Source: a bacterium (GTDB lineage Bacteria; Desulfobacterota; GWC2-55-46; DRQE01). From it: DNA of 13,896 nt. The DNA is taken from NCBI GenBank assembly GCA_027017505.1, contig JALUQR010000066.1, positions 537 to 14,432 on the forward strand. The letters are read 5' to 3'. The translations under genes were made by a program, and so were the position numbers. Shown here in pieces: positions 7,084-13,896 of this stretch. The notes below the pieces were generated by a model. It worked only from the letters and a program-made list of their open reading frames with translations. It did no database searches and was not told the origin of the DNA. Within the stretch, counting starts at the first letter, position 1; each line of letters begins with the position of its first letter.

Positions 7084-7611
7084 CTACGGTGTCTCTATCC
7101 TTACCCTGCCACTTCGGGCAGTTATAACCACCCTGTACTTCCGGGTGTTGTCTGTATCCATTATGCATATGGTTGCGGAGTCTGCGGTTCCGTTGGGATA
7201 GAAGGTTACATTTATGTCTGCACCGCCATCACATGTCTGGCCTGTTGCCCAGTTGACCTGGGAGTCAAGGCTCTTCCAGGGTCTTATCTGTGTCCAGGAA
7301 GTGCTTCCCGATGACGCATTGCCCTGTGTAACCCTGTATCTTCTGCCGTCTATATCGAACTCCACCCTGTGCTCCCTGTTCCTGGTTATTGCAAGCTGTC
7401 TGGCAAGTCTGGACTTTGAGAGTATGTCCCATGCGGTCTCCTTGTACTTCATCGAGCGAAGCCACACACTTATGTTCGGTATCGCAATTGCTGCAATCAG
7501 CCCCACAATGGCCACTATGACGAGCACCTCCACAAGGGAGAACCCCTTCTCACCAGTGCCATCCCTACGGGAACGATATGTTAATTGTGTATTCCTGGTA
7601 GGCTGTGCCAT
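7084..7611 (-). CDS. fimT: FimT/GspH-type minor pseudopilin
   Basis: This is a minor pilin of the tip-priming set, processed by prepilin peptidase. The 175-residue precursor has a hydrophilic 23-residue leader ending EKG, then mature FSLVEVLVIV with Glu5, a hydrophobic helix of about 20 residues, and a beta-rich C-terminal domain typical of FimT/GspH (RLARQLAITRN, then YPNGTA). The ATG at 7611 is preferred because AGAGG lies nine bases upstream. The ATG at 7620 directly abuts that site and is the alternative (178 residues). Either start lies inside the 3' end of the lipoprotein gene (47 or 56 shared bases), implying coupled translation. It is the last gene before the AT-rich promoter gap. FimU is an equally fair name. 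Confidence 0.9.
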   Translation of the reverse strand: MAQPTRNTQLTYRSRRDGTGEKGFSLVEVLVIVAIVGLIAAIAIPNISVWLRSMKYKETAWDILSKSRLARQLAITRNREHRVEFDIDGRRYRVTQGNASSGSTSWTQIRPWKSLDSQVNWATGQTCDGGADINVTFYPNGTADSATICIMDTDNTRKYRVVITARSGRVRIETP

Positions 7612-8491
7612 CGTATCCATCCTCTACTGTTATTTTCACCCTGTGGGTGCCTTCCTGCGATTCATCTATAGGCCATTCTATAAGGCCAGTTGCATCTATG
7701 GTCATCCCTGATGGGGCCTCCTCAAGGCGAAAACTCAGGGTGTCACCATCAGGGTCTTCAGCCCTTACCTGGTAGGTATAGAGTCTTGTCTCGAAACTCC
7801 GTGGTGGTGTGGACACAAACCGTGGTGGTGCGTTCGGTATGGTGATTGCAGGCACCTCAAAGGGTTCTCCGTAGGACTCACTGTCATAGGGGGTAACCCT
7901 TACTGTCACGCTATCGCCCCTTGAGAACCTGTCACCAGGGAGCACCTCTCCTGTAAGGTCTGGAAGCTCCTCACCGTTTATAATCCACTGGTATTCGTAG
8001 TACACATCGTCTCCGTCAGGGTCTTCTGCCTGTGGTCTTGCGGTTATGTCCACACCCCTGTGGATTACCTCTGGCAGAAGCGCAACACCTGTAAGCACAG
8101 GTGGGGAGTTCTCTATGACAACTGTGCTGGTCTTTTTAACCCCGTTGGTTCTTACAACCACGCTGATTGTGTCTCCCTTTCTGAAGTATCCCTGCGGGAG
8201 CACTGCTCCTCTGGCTCCCTCTATGGGCTCGCCGTTTTTAAGCCACTGAAAACTCATAAGCCTTGCCTCTCCCCTTACTATTGCCTGAAGCTCGCTTTCA
8301 ACTGTGGGCTCCTGGGGCACTATCTCAACAGAGACACTTCCGCTCTCTTCCATCCTGGCTTCTTCGTCCTGGCTGTATTCAGTCTTGCCCCCTTCTTCCT
8401 TTTTCGAGCATGCTCCAAGGGAGACCACAATCAACAAAGCCATAACCAGGCAGAAAAGAGCCTGCCTGGTTACAGTGTTTTGTACCTTCAT
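7565..8491 (-). CDS. Ig-like-repeat lipoprotein of unknown function in the minor-pilin operon
   Basis: I do not recognise a named family. The 308-residue product has a lipoprotein signal with lipobox LGAC (Cys28), a charged linker, and three tandem beta-sandwich-like segments (about 53-129, 131-221 and 222-308). The first two are internal duplicates: the segments beginning FQWLKNGE and YQWIINGE align without gaps over 33 residues, with 14 identities including NGE, VLP and GD. The second and third contain DPDGD, a calcium-ligand-like motif common in cadherin or PKD-type repeats; the third resembles a putative-Ig (He_PIG-like) repeat. The ATG at 8491 is chosen because AGGGG lies six bases upstream; it abuts the ATG at 8497. 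The 3' end overlaps fimT. It may be an envelope-anchored partner of PilY1 or the pilus tip; that is inference from context. Confidence 0.85.
   Translation of the reverse strand: MKVQNTVTRQALFCLVMALLIVVSLGACSKKEEGGKTEYSQDEEARMEESGSVSVEIVPQEPTVESELQAIVRGEARLMSFQWLKNGEPIEGARGAVLPQGYFRKGDTISVVVRTNGVKKTSTVVIENSPPVLTGVALLPEVIHRGVDITARPQAEDPDGDDVYYEYQWIINGEELPDLTGEVLPGDRFSRGDSVTVRVTPYDSESYGEPFEVPAITIPNAPPRFVSTPPRSFETRLYTYQVRAEDPDGDTLSFRLEEAPSGMTIDATGLIEWPIDESQEGTHRVKITVEDGYDGTAYQEYTINISFP
7621..7625 (-). promoter_or_regulatory. Ribosome binding site deciding the fimT start
   Basis: AGAGG on the minus strand lies inside the lipoprotein gene, nine bases before the ATG at 7611 and directly against the ATG at 7620. 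It favours the 7611 start. Confidence 0.55.
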
Positions 8492-8497
8492 TGGCAT

Positions 8498-8502
8498 CCC
8501 CT
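8498..8502 (-). promoter_or_regulatory. Ribosome binding site deciding the lipoprotein start
   Basis: AGGGG on the minus strand is six bases before the ATG at 8491 and has no spacing to the ATG at 8497, so the second ATG is the better start. It sits between the stop codon of the upstream gene and this start. Confidence 0.55.
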
Positions 8503-8504
8503 GA

Positions 8505-8873
8505 TCACGGCAATTTTATAAAAGGGTACTTTACCCTTTCCTTCTTATCAATGTACTTTGGCAGCAGATATACCTTTACCGCCTCTATGGAGCCATCCTT
8601 TCTCTCGATACCCTCCACATACACCCACCTGTGTCCTTCAAGGTAGAACCTCTCCATCTCCTCTCCTTCCACATTGAGCACCTGGGTTTTACCAGTAAGG
8701 TGTATCTTCCAGGTCTCGTTTACAACCAGTCTGTCAGCCCTGTAGTCTGTGACAACGCCCTGCAGGAATCTTGCAGGGCCTGTGCTGTGTTTGTTCTTTG
8801 CCCATACAGGCGCTGTGCCCGCAAGAGATGCCAGTACAATTACAACCAGGAGCCACCTTGTGATGGTATTCAT
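8505..8873 (-). CDS. Small secreted protein of unknown function, coupled to pilY1
   Basis: I do not recognise this 122-residue protein. It has a clear Sec signal peptide (about residues 1-25, cleavage after PVWA). The mature part of about 97 residues is a run of predicted beta strands with repeated G-x-V patterns (FLQGVVTDY, RLVVNETWKIHL, RWVYVEGIERKDGSIEAVKV) and resembles a small OB-fold-like or DUF5666-like barrel; that is a weak resemblance judged by eye. There are no cysteines and no lipobox. The start overlaps the pilY1 stop as ATGA, with GGAG six bases upstream, so translation is coupled to PilY1. The stop is 13 bases before the lipoprotein start. It is probably periplasmic or surface-associated and helps PilY1 or tip pilins; that is inference from context. 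Confidence 0.85.
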   Translation of the reverse strand: MNTITRWLLVVIVLASLAGTAPVWAKNKHSTGPARFLQGVVTDYRADRLVVNETWKIHLTGKTQVLNVEGEEMERFYLEGHRWVYVEGIERKDGSIEAVKVYLLPKYIDKKERVKYPFIKLP

Positions 8874-11800
8874 CTTATCTCCCTCCAGTATACAGGTATA
8901 ACACTTCCCATCTCACTTACCTCTGGGGTTGCCAGTGCACCACCGACCCCTATGAGTGCCGACAGGCCTGACGGGCTTATAACCATCACTATACCCGAGG
9001 GTATGCCCGTTCCTATGGTCTTTGACCTGTCGGACTTATCCTTGACCACAGTGTCACCCGTATCGTTCGAGGTGTTGTAGTTGTAAGCAGCCTGGGTTGT
9101 AAGGTAGTCTATGGCATAGAGTCTTGCGGTTCCCCTGTTGGTGGATGTATTGCAGGGGTCTGTGGTTGTATCTGCAGATGGAGTATATGTGGTGAAGTAG
9201 GCAACCCTGTTTATAACCGTTGCCTCAGAGAGCACCTTTTCTCCCTGGTTCTCACTCAGCTTTATGTACCAGCCGTAGGAGTTGTATATGTTCACACTGC
9301 CGTTTGTCGCATCAGAAAGGTCTGCTTCACTTACAGGTGTTGTCTGTCCCACATCCTTTATTGCATACATCCTGTCCACCACATCTGTGCTTATCGGATG
9401 TGCCCTGTCACCCGTGCCGAACACCACAAGCTCAAAGCCCACCTCGAGGGTTACCGCTGGTTTGTAGAATATCTTTCTGCCAGTGGAGGAGTCATCCCCG
9501 GGGTTGGATGTGAATATTATCCTTCCAGACCAGTTGGCGGTATTGGTATCGTACACATCGAACCTCCAGAGATTTCCACCCGTGTCTCCCACATAGAGCC
9601 TTTCTATGAATCCGTCAAAGTCTACATCCACTGTCGCGATCTGGCTGGGTATGGAGTGTGTAAGGGCTGAGTTCTCAGCGTTTGTGTAGCCCCAGAGCTT
9701 GTGTCCCGAGCTGGCAAACGAGGGCACACCAGAGGCGTCAAGTGTTGCTATCTCCACCGCGTATACGCCCCTTCCCATGGTATCTGTTGAGGGTGGCTCT
9801 AAGTCCTGGCTCACATTATCGTAGCCTGCACCTATGAAGGCAACCACCTTTGTTACCCTCTGTCCGCCCGAGTCAACCTCCACCTTCACTATCTCGGGGG
9901 TAGACCAGCTTTCACCGAGCTCGGAGTAATCGCTGTTGTTTCCAGAGGGGCTTTCCGTTGGGCCAATCCTCCAGAGGAACACGGGGTTTTCAGGGTCAGA
10001 CACATCCAGTGCATAGTACCACTGGCCACCCCTTCGCTCTCCGAACATTATTATCACCTTATCGCCATCTGTGCTCTCTATGTTACCGTCGTTGTCTGCA
10101 TCGTATATGTAGGCGACAGGTGTTCCGTCCACATAGTAGGTATGGGTGTTGTAGTTGGGTGTCATGTACTTAAGATATGGTAGCAGGTCTGGTGGTATGA
10201 ATGCCCATATCTCTTCGCCATCGCAGTCTCTGAAGGCATGCAGCATGCCGTCGTTTGCACCCACGAATATTATGGTCTTGTTCTTGGTGCAATCGCTCTC
10301 CTGGCTGAGGGTGAATGTCGCATAGTGGACAACCAGGGGTACCGAGTGGAGTATATCGCCCAGTATCCATGCGCGTTTTTCAGTGGTGTCTCCGTTGGAG
10401 TCTGTATCGTAGGCGTCCTTGCCGTGCACGAAGTTTATAACCCTGTTCTTTTCAGCGTCATCCACAACATCAAGCATTGTGGCGGTAATGGCTGTGTTTG
10501 TGGTGATAAAGGCATTTGATGGGTCTGTAAGGTTTGTGTTTGTGCCCAGATAGGTGTATATGTTTCTCTCCGTGGTTCTGAGCAGCAGTCTTTCACCCAC
10601 TCCACCTGCGTCCACATCCCCGCCGTCTGCCTGTGAGCTCCAGTAGGATACCGCGTTGTCCCTTATGCTTCCGTCATCGTTTGTTGCAGGATTGCCGTTT
10701 TTGTCCACCACATTGCCCTCGTCATCTATGCCGTACTTTTTGAGGTTACCGAGCCAGAAGGCACCTGGCTGGGGTTTGAAGAATCCCATGTAGAGCCTGC
10801 TACCCGAGAATGTTCTGTTCTCGGGGCTTACAGGTAGCACAGGAGATACGAACGATGTGTTATCCTCTATTATGGTGGCAAGTATCTGTCTTAATGCCTC
10901 GCTCAGCCCTGCTGTGGAATCTGCAGAGTAGTACACACCACCACCGTTCTGTGCTGTCTCCTGCAGCAGCTTTTCTGCACCAGGTTCACCCGCGAGTCCG
11001 AACCCTATGGTGTAGGTTATAACCCTCTGTGTGCCCTGGGTTTTGGCATCACCTGCAACATCCTGGAGCACATCGTTATCGTACATGTACTTTGCCACAT
11101 CGTCCAGATAGTCTGAACCCTGGTAGGAGTAGTTCTTCTCAGGGTCTCCACCGGGCTCGAATCCATCGCCATCGCAATCACCGCTGTTGCATATGGTCTG
11201 CAGAACAGGGTCCCTGTCCTTTGTGGACATACCGTCGCTTATGATTATCACATAGTTTTTCTGACAGCTGTACTCTATGGGTGTTGAATAGGAGAGGTTT
11301 CCGTTAAATGCGGAGTCCTTTCCACCGTAGTACATCATTGCCTCGTAGAGGGTTTCTGCAAGGGGTGTCCAGGTGTTCGCAACTATGTTGTTCAGGGTGT
11401 TAACGAGGGCATCCCTGTTGGTCTCGCCTGTGGTGGCATCGAACACCTCGTCCATGTTCTTTATGTAGGCCTGGTAACCCTTGTATCCGTAGCCGTCGCC
11501 CACGCCTGCAATGTGTCCGCCCTGAGAGGTGTTGAATATCATGAGGCCGAACTTAACCCCTGATGTGGTGTTTATGAGGTTTGTGAGCACCTCCTTTGCC
11601 ACATCTATCTTTGGTCTTGTTCCTCCTGACTGTGTGAGCCAGTTTATGTAGTTGCCCGTTGCGTAACTTGCGGACTGCCACCACCAGCCTGAACATGAGC
11701 CATTTGTCCTCAGCACACCCTGATAGGTTCCTGTGGTAAGAAGGGCATTCCTTGCGGTGGTGCACGATATGGTGTTCACATCACTTATGTGTGGTTGCCA

Positions 11801-12094
11801 TATCTGCTCTATTGCCCTCCATCTGTAGACCGTGTTGGTCTGGCATGGTTGCCCCTGACAGCTGTTGGTAAGGGGGTAGACTATGTTCGGGTCATAGGGG
11901 TCTCCCACTATAATATCATCGTTCATACTGCCCGAATTATCCAGTATTATGAGCACATTGGGCTGAATCTGGGCCGTTGAAACCCCGTAGATCGCGGTAT
12001 CTCCAGGGTACTGGTCAAGTGCCATGAGTCTTGCTGGCAGAAGTATCCCCGCCATTATCACCATCTTTGAGATTATCCTTACGAGCCTTCTCAT
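8870..12094 (-). CDS. pilY1: Type IV pilus tip adhesin/regulator PilY1
   Basis: PilY1 sits at the pilus tip with the minor pilins, promotes pilus extension and adhesion, and responds to calcium in studied species. The 1074-residue product has a signal peptide (cleavage near residue 25), an N-terminal von Willebrand A domain (about 46-410) with the MIDAS motif DNSGS (52-56), a TWTPLAE threonine loop (243) and ISDGMS (286-290), then a C-terminal PilY1 beta-propeller (about 570-1000) with VGANDGMLHAF. A perfect EF-hand-like loop D665-x-D-x-DG-x-I-x3-D676 corresponds to the calcium site known in Pseudomonas PilY1. Similar Asp-rich loops occur at 306-317, 563-569 and 823-837. GAGGTG precedes the ATG. 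It follows pilX by 28 bases and overlaps the next gene by four. Identification is secure. Confidence 0.97.
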   Translation of the reverse strand: MRRLVRIISKMVIMAGILLPARLMALDQYPGDTAIYGVSTAQIQPNVLIILDNSGSMNDDIIVGDPYDPNIVYPLTNSCQGQPCQTNTVYRWRAIEQIWQPHISDVNTISCTTARNALLTTGTYQGVLRTNGSCSGWWWQSASYATGNYINWLTQSGGTRPKIDVAKEVLTNLINTTSGVKFGLMIFNTSQGGHIAGVGDGYGYKGYQAYIKNMDEVFDATTGETNRDALVNTLNNIVANTWTPLAETLYEAMMYYGGKDSAFNGNLSYSTPIEYSCQKNYVIIISDGMSTKDRDPVLQTICNSGDCDGDGFEPGGDPEKNYSYQGSDYLDDVAKYMYDNDVLQDVAGDAKTQGTQRVITYTIGFGLAGEPGAEKLLQETAQNGGGVYYSADSTAGLSEALRQILATIIEDNTSFVSPVLPVSPENRTFSGSRLYMGFFKPQPGAFWLGNLKKYGIDDEGNVVDKNGNPATNDDGSIRDNAVSYWSSQADGGDVDAGGVGERLLLRTTERNIYTYLGTNTNLTDPSNAFITTNTAITATMLDVVDDAEKNRVINFVHGKDAYDTDSNGDTTEKRAWILGDILHSVPLVVHYATFTLSQESDCTKNKTIIFVGANDGMLHAFRDCDGEEIWAFIPPDLLPYLKYMTPNYNTHTYYVDGTPVAYIYDADNDGNIESTDGDKVIIMFGERRGGQWYYALDVSDPENPVFLWRIGPTESPSGNNSDYSELGESWSTPEIVKVEVDSGGQRVTKVVAFIGAGYDNVSQDLEPPSTDTMGRGVYAVEIATLDASGVPSFASSGHKLWGYTNAENSALTHSIPSQIATVDVDFDGFIERLYVGDTGGNLWRFDVYDTNTANWSGRIIFTSNPGDDSSTGRKIFYKPAVTLEVGFELVVFGTGDRAHPISTDVVDRMYAIKDVGQTTPVSEADLSDATNGSVNIYNSYGWYIKLSENQGEKVLSEATVINRVAYFTTYTPSADTTTDPCNTSTNRGTARLYAIDYLTTQAAYNYNTSNDTGDTVVKDKSDRSKTIGTGIPSGIVMVISPSGLSALIGVGGALATPEVSEMGSVIPVYWREIR

Positions 12095-12122
12095 AACCCA
12101 CCTCGCTATTTTTAACCGTTAA

Positions 12123-12584
12123 CTAACTCTTTGGAAGTATCTTTATAACCGTGGTTTCCAGATTAACCCTTGAGTTTCCAGGAGCTGTGCCTGTAACATT
12201 TATCTCGTAGTAGTTTGCCTTGAACTTTGTAACATCCACACCAGAGCCCTTTGGCGGTGGCCCTGTTGTGAGATAACGCACTGTACCACTTGCATCTGTT
12301 GAGCCCACTGCAAGGCTCACCCCTGAAAGGGGTATGTCCACAGAACCCGTGCCTATGGTGGTGTAGATATTCGCATCAGCCATTCCATACTCCACCGCCC
12401 TTTCCGCAGCATAGAAGGCCTCCTCATGAAGCCTGAGATTCCGTGCAATCTGTATCTCAGGGGTGGATGTGGACATCATCATGCTTCCAAGAACACCCAT
12501 AAGAAGCAGTATCACCATGACAAGCACAAGGGCTGTTCCCCTCTCATCCTTGAGAAAACCTCTTATATTCTTTACATTACCCAT
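12123..12584 (-). CDS. pilX: Minor pilin PilX
   Basis: PilX is a tip minor pilin that helps prime pilus assembly. The 153-residue precursor has a short leader ending DERG (Gly16), followed by TALVLVMVILLLMG, the PilX N-terminal hydrophobic helix, then EIQIARNLRLHEEAFYAAE, the conserved PilX_N amphipathic segment, and a small beta-rich C-terminal domain. Position 5 of the mature protein is Leu, not the Glu found in most pilins. This is shared with GspK-like tip subunits and fits a protein that starts rather than extends the helix. A good ribosome-binding site (GGAG, eight bases) precedes the ATG. It is 14 bases downstream of pilW. Confidence 0.9.
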   Translation of the reverse strand: MGNVKNIRGFLKDERGTALVLVMVILLLMGVLGSMMMSTSTPEIQIARNLRLHEEAFYAAERAVEYGMADANIYTTIGTGSVDIPLSGVSLAVGSTDASGTVRYLTTGPPPKGSGVDVTKFKANYYEINVTGTAPGNSRVNLETTVIKILPKS

Positions 12585-12598
12585 TGTTTTTTCTCCTT

Positions 12599-13543
12599 TT
12601 ATCTGTTTCTAAGTTTCACAACTGTTGTAAGCTCTCTCGTTCTCTGTCTGCCGATGGTTGCCTGGGTTTTCACTGAGGTGGTAGTACCACTCAGAGTAAC
12701 CCTTATTGCCCTTATCTGCGAGATACTTGCAGTTGTGTCCACCTCTGTGGTGGAGCCATCAAGAAGGTATCGGAACTGCAGGTCTGTCATGTTGGTTGCT
12801 ATTATGGAGTCCTCTGTTGCAGAGCCGTTGACTATTCTGAACAGGCACCTCTGGCCTGTGGGGCATCCTGTAACCCCTGAGCCACAGCCTCCTGCAGGCC
12901 CGAGGCAGTAGAGTATGGTGTTTGGATACTGTTCTGATGTGGTATCTCCTGTGCGTGCTATGATGTAGCCCTTTCTGAAGAGCACACCTGTTCCACTTCC
13001 AGAGGGCACAACCGTTATGGACGGAGCAGATGTATCTATGCTCGATACCGTATAGGTGGTTGACAGGGGCTCGCTTTTGTTCATCGGGTCTATTATCCTT
13101 ACCACATCGTTTATGCTGAACCTGCCCGCATCAAGGGAAGAACTCACGCTGAATGTCAGTGGTGAGCCAGATGTTACATCCGTGGTGAATTCGGTGTCTA
13201 TTACCGCGTATATGCCAACTGCAGAGGCTATATTCAGCGTGAGGGTGTCAGACCCACCTGTTCCACCACCGTTGGATATATTTGCAACAGGGTTTGTCCC
13301 GCCTGGCACAAGGAAGCCAGCCTCCCTTATGTCCCTTATTATGGAGTCTATGGCTATCCGCAGGTTCTGCTGTACCTCAACGGTTTCTTCTTCCACATCG
13401 GTCATCCTTGCCTGTCTGTCGTAAAGCAGAAGCACCACGGATATAACGGTAATCAGTATTCCCATAACTATGAGAATCTCCACAAGGGTAAAGCCCCTGC
13501 TGGAGCCCAGCATACCTGTATATATTTTCCTGTAACCACCCAT
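12599..13543 (-). CDS. pilW: Minor pilin PilW
   Basis: PilW is a large minor pilin of the tip complex. The 314-residue precursor has a 17-residue leader ending SSRG, then mature FTLVEILIVM with Glu5, a hydrophobic helix, the PilW-type segment LRIAIDSIIRDIREAGF and a long beta-rich C-terminal domain rich in Thr/Ser. Its only four cysteines cluster as C-x6-C-x6-C-x5-C (residues 213-233), suggesting a disulfide-bonded or metal-binding loop. The ATG at 13543 is chosen over the in-frame ATG at 13591 because AAGGA lies nine bases upstream and the pilV stop ends one base before it; the longer form would overlap pilV by 47 bases. An ATG at 13513 is a poorer alternative. Confidence 0.93.
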   Translation of the reverse strand: MGGYRKIYTGMLGSSRGFTLVEILIVMGILITVISVVLLLYDRQARMTDVEEETVEVQQNLRIAIDSIIRDIREAGFLVPGGTNPVANISNGGGTGGSDTLTLNIASAVGIYAVIDTEFTTDVTSGSPLTFSVSSSLDAGRFSINDVVRIIDPMNKSEPLSTTYTVSSIDTSAPSITVVPSGSGTGVLFRKGYIIARTGDTTSEQYPNTILYCLGPAGGCGSGVTGCPTGQRCLFRIVNGSATEDSIIATNMTDLQFRYLLDGSTTEVDTTASISQIRAIRVTLSGTTTSVKTQATIGRQRTRELTTVVKLRNR

Positions 13544-13544
13544 C

Positions 13545-13896
13545 CTATATCGTCCTTCTGAAGGTTGTAAGTGTGATGGACCTTCCTCCACCTGTTACGG
13601 TTACATCTATCCTGGCAACCCCCGCAACAGGGTTGTTGGCATCTATGTCAAGCTCTGCAGAATAGGTGATACCCTGAACTGTTCTTGTGGTAGCAGTGGT
13701 ATCGGGGTCAAGGTCATAGACCACATCTGTCTGGTCTGTATCGAAAAGGGTGTCATCAGGGCTTCTTGCCATAATCTCGTCAAGAACAGAATAGGCTATG
13801 GTCGCCTCAATGGTTATTGCCTGGGCACGCCTGTTGGAGCTCATGCCAGTGGTAAGTATGGTAGCTGTGGCAAGAAGCCCGACCGCAAGTATAAAG
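13545..13896 (-). CDS. pilV: Minor pilin PilV, C-terminal part (start lies beyond the window)
   Basis: The reading frame is open to the window edge, so the true start is outside. The first visible residues, FILAVGLLATATILTTG, are the end of a pilin N-terminal membrane helix; the FILAVGLL pattern is typical of PilV. A conserved PilV-like segment follows (RRAQAITIEATIAYSVLDEI), then a short beta-rich domain ending in SITLTTFRRTI. An internal ATG at 13844 would cut off the helix and is not the start. The missing part should encode the leader and roughly the first 10-15 mature residues. The stop is one base from the pilW ATG. Assignment as PilV rests on position before pilW and the helix pattern. 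Confidence 0.85.
   Translation of the reverse strand, partial: FILAVGLLATATILTTGMSSNRRAQAITIEATIAYSVLDEIMARSPDDTLFDTDQTDVVYDLDPDTTATTRTVQGITYSAELDIDANNPVAGVARIDVTVTGGGRSITLTTFRRTI
13553..13557 (-). promoter_or_regulatory. Ribosome binding site deciding the pilW start
   Basis: AAGGA on the minus strand lies within the end of pilV, nine bases before the ATG at 13543. It supports this start over the upstream ATG at 13591. Confidence 0.6.

Noticed and set aside
6950..7168. Minus-strand 72-codon open frame starting inside fimT and running into the promoter gap
   Set aside because: Its ATG has no Shine-Dalgarno, it begins in a different frame within fimT, and it would span the promoter and inverted repeat. 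Its Lys/Asn/Phe-rich tail only reflects the AT-rich DNA.
12110..12120. Dyad TTAACGGTTAA between pilX and pilY1
   Set aside because: The arms are five bases, AT-rich, and lie in a 28-base gap with the pilY1 ribosome-binding site. There is no U-tract and no promoter nearby, so chance is the simplest reading.
13545..13844. PilV as a complete 99-residue protein starting at the ATG at 13844
   Set aside because: The frame stays open to the window edge and upstream codons encode the hydrophobic pilin helix, so this ATG is internal and the gene is truncated by the window.

Overview
This window is a type IV pilus (T4P) locus. All 14 genes I can support lie on the minus strand, so they read from high to low coordinates. 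In transcription order they are: pilV (start lies beyond the window edge), pilW, pilX, pilY1, a small secreted protein, an Ig-like-repeat lipoprotein, fimT, a 145-base AT-rich gap with a promoter, a small XRE-type DNA-binding protein, pilM, pilN, pilO, pilP, pilQ, an intrinsic terminator, and aroC. No tRNA, rRNA, CRISPR array, insertion sequence or other mobile element was seen. The only gap of note (6939-7083) is regulatory, and no gene-free stretch exceeds 300 bases.

The organism must be a diderm (Gram-negative-type) bacterium, because it encodes a PilQ secretin, a PilP lipoprotein and several lipobox proteins. One continuous minor-pilin/pilY1 plus pilMNOPQ block, followed by aroC, resembles from memory the layout in Geobacter-like Desulfuromonadota and in some Nitrospirota rather than the Pseudomonas layout (pilMNOPQ-aroK-aroB, with minor pilins elsewhere). 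Mid-range GC and frequent ATA and AGG codons fit those groups, but I cannot name a genus from this sequence.

Region 1 (7084-13896) builds the pilus tip. PilV, PilW, PilX and FimT are minor pilins or pseudopilins with class III leader and N-terminal helix features. PilY1 is the large vWA/beta-propeller tip adhesin and calcium-responsive regulator. Two exported proteins of unknown function, a 122-residue secreted protein and a roughly 308-residue lipoprotein, sit between pilY1 and fimT and are tightly packed with them. They are the least explained genes here.

Region 2 (6939-7083) separates the two blocks. It carries a good sigma-70-type promoter (TTGACA-N18-TAAAAT), an A/T-rich upstream stretch, and an 8-bp inverted repeat just downstream of the predicted transcription start.

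Region 3 (1242-6938) builds the alignment complex and outer-membrane gate. A 69-residue HTH protein is the first gene, followed by PilM (cytoplasmic actin-like), PilN and PilO (inner-membrane dimer), PilP (lipoprotein linker) and PilQ (secretin). Stop and start codons overlap or nearly touch throughout, except for a 40-base gap before pilQ. A terminator closes the block just in front of the aroC ribosome-binding site.

The core genes are ordinary T4P components. The items most worth a second look are the HTH gene and its promoter/inverted-repeat arrangement, the pilY1-linked secreted protein and lipoprotein, the lipobox on PilQ, and the terminator placed immediately before aroC.
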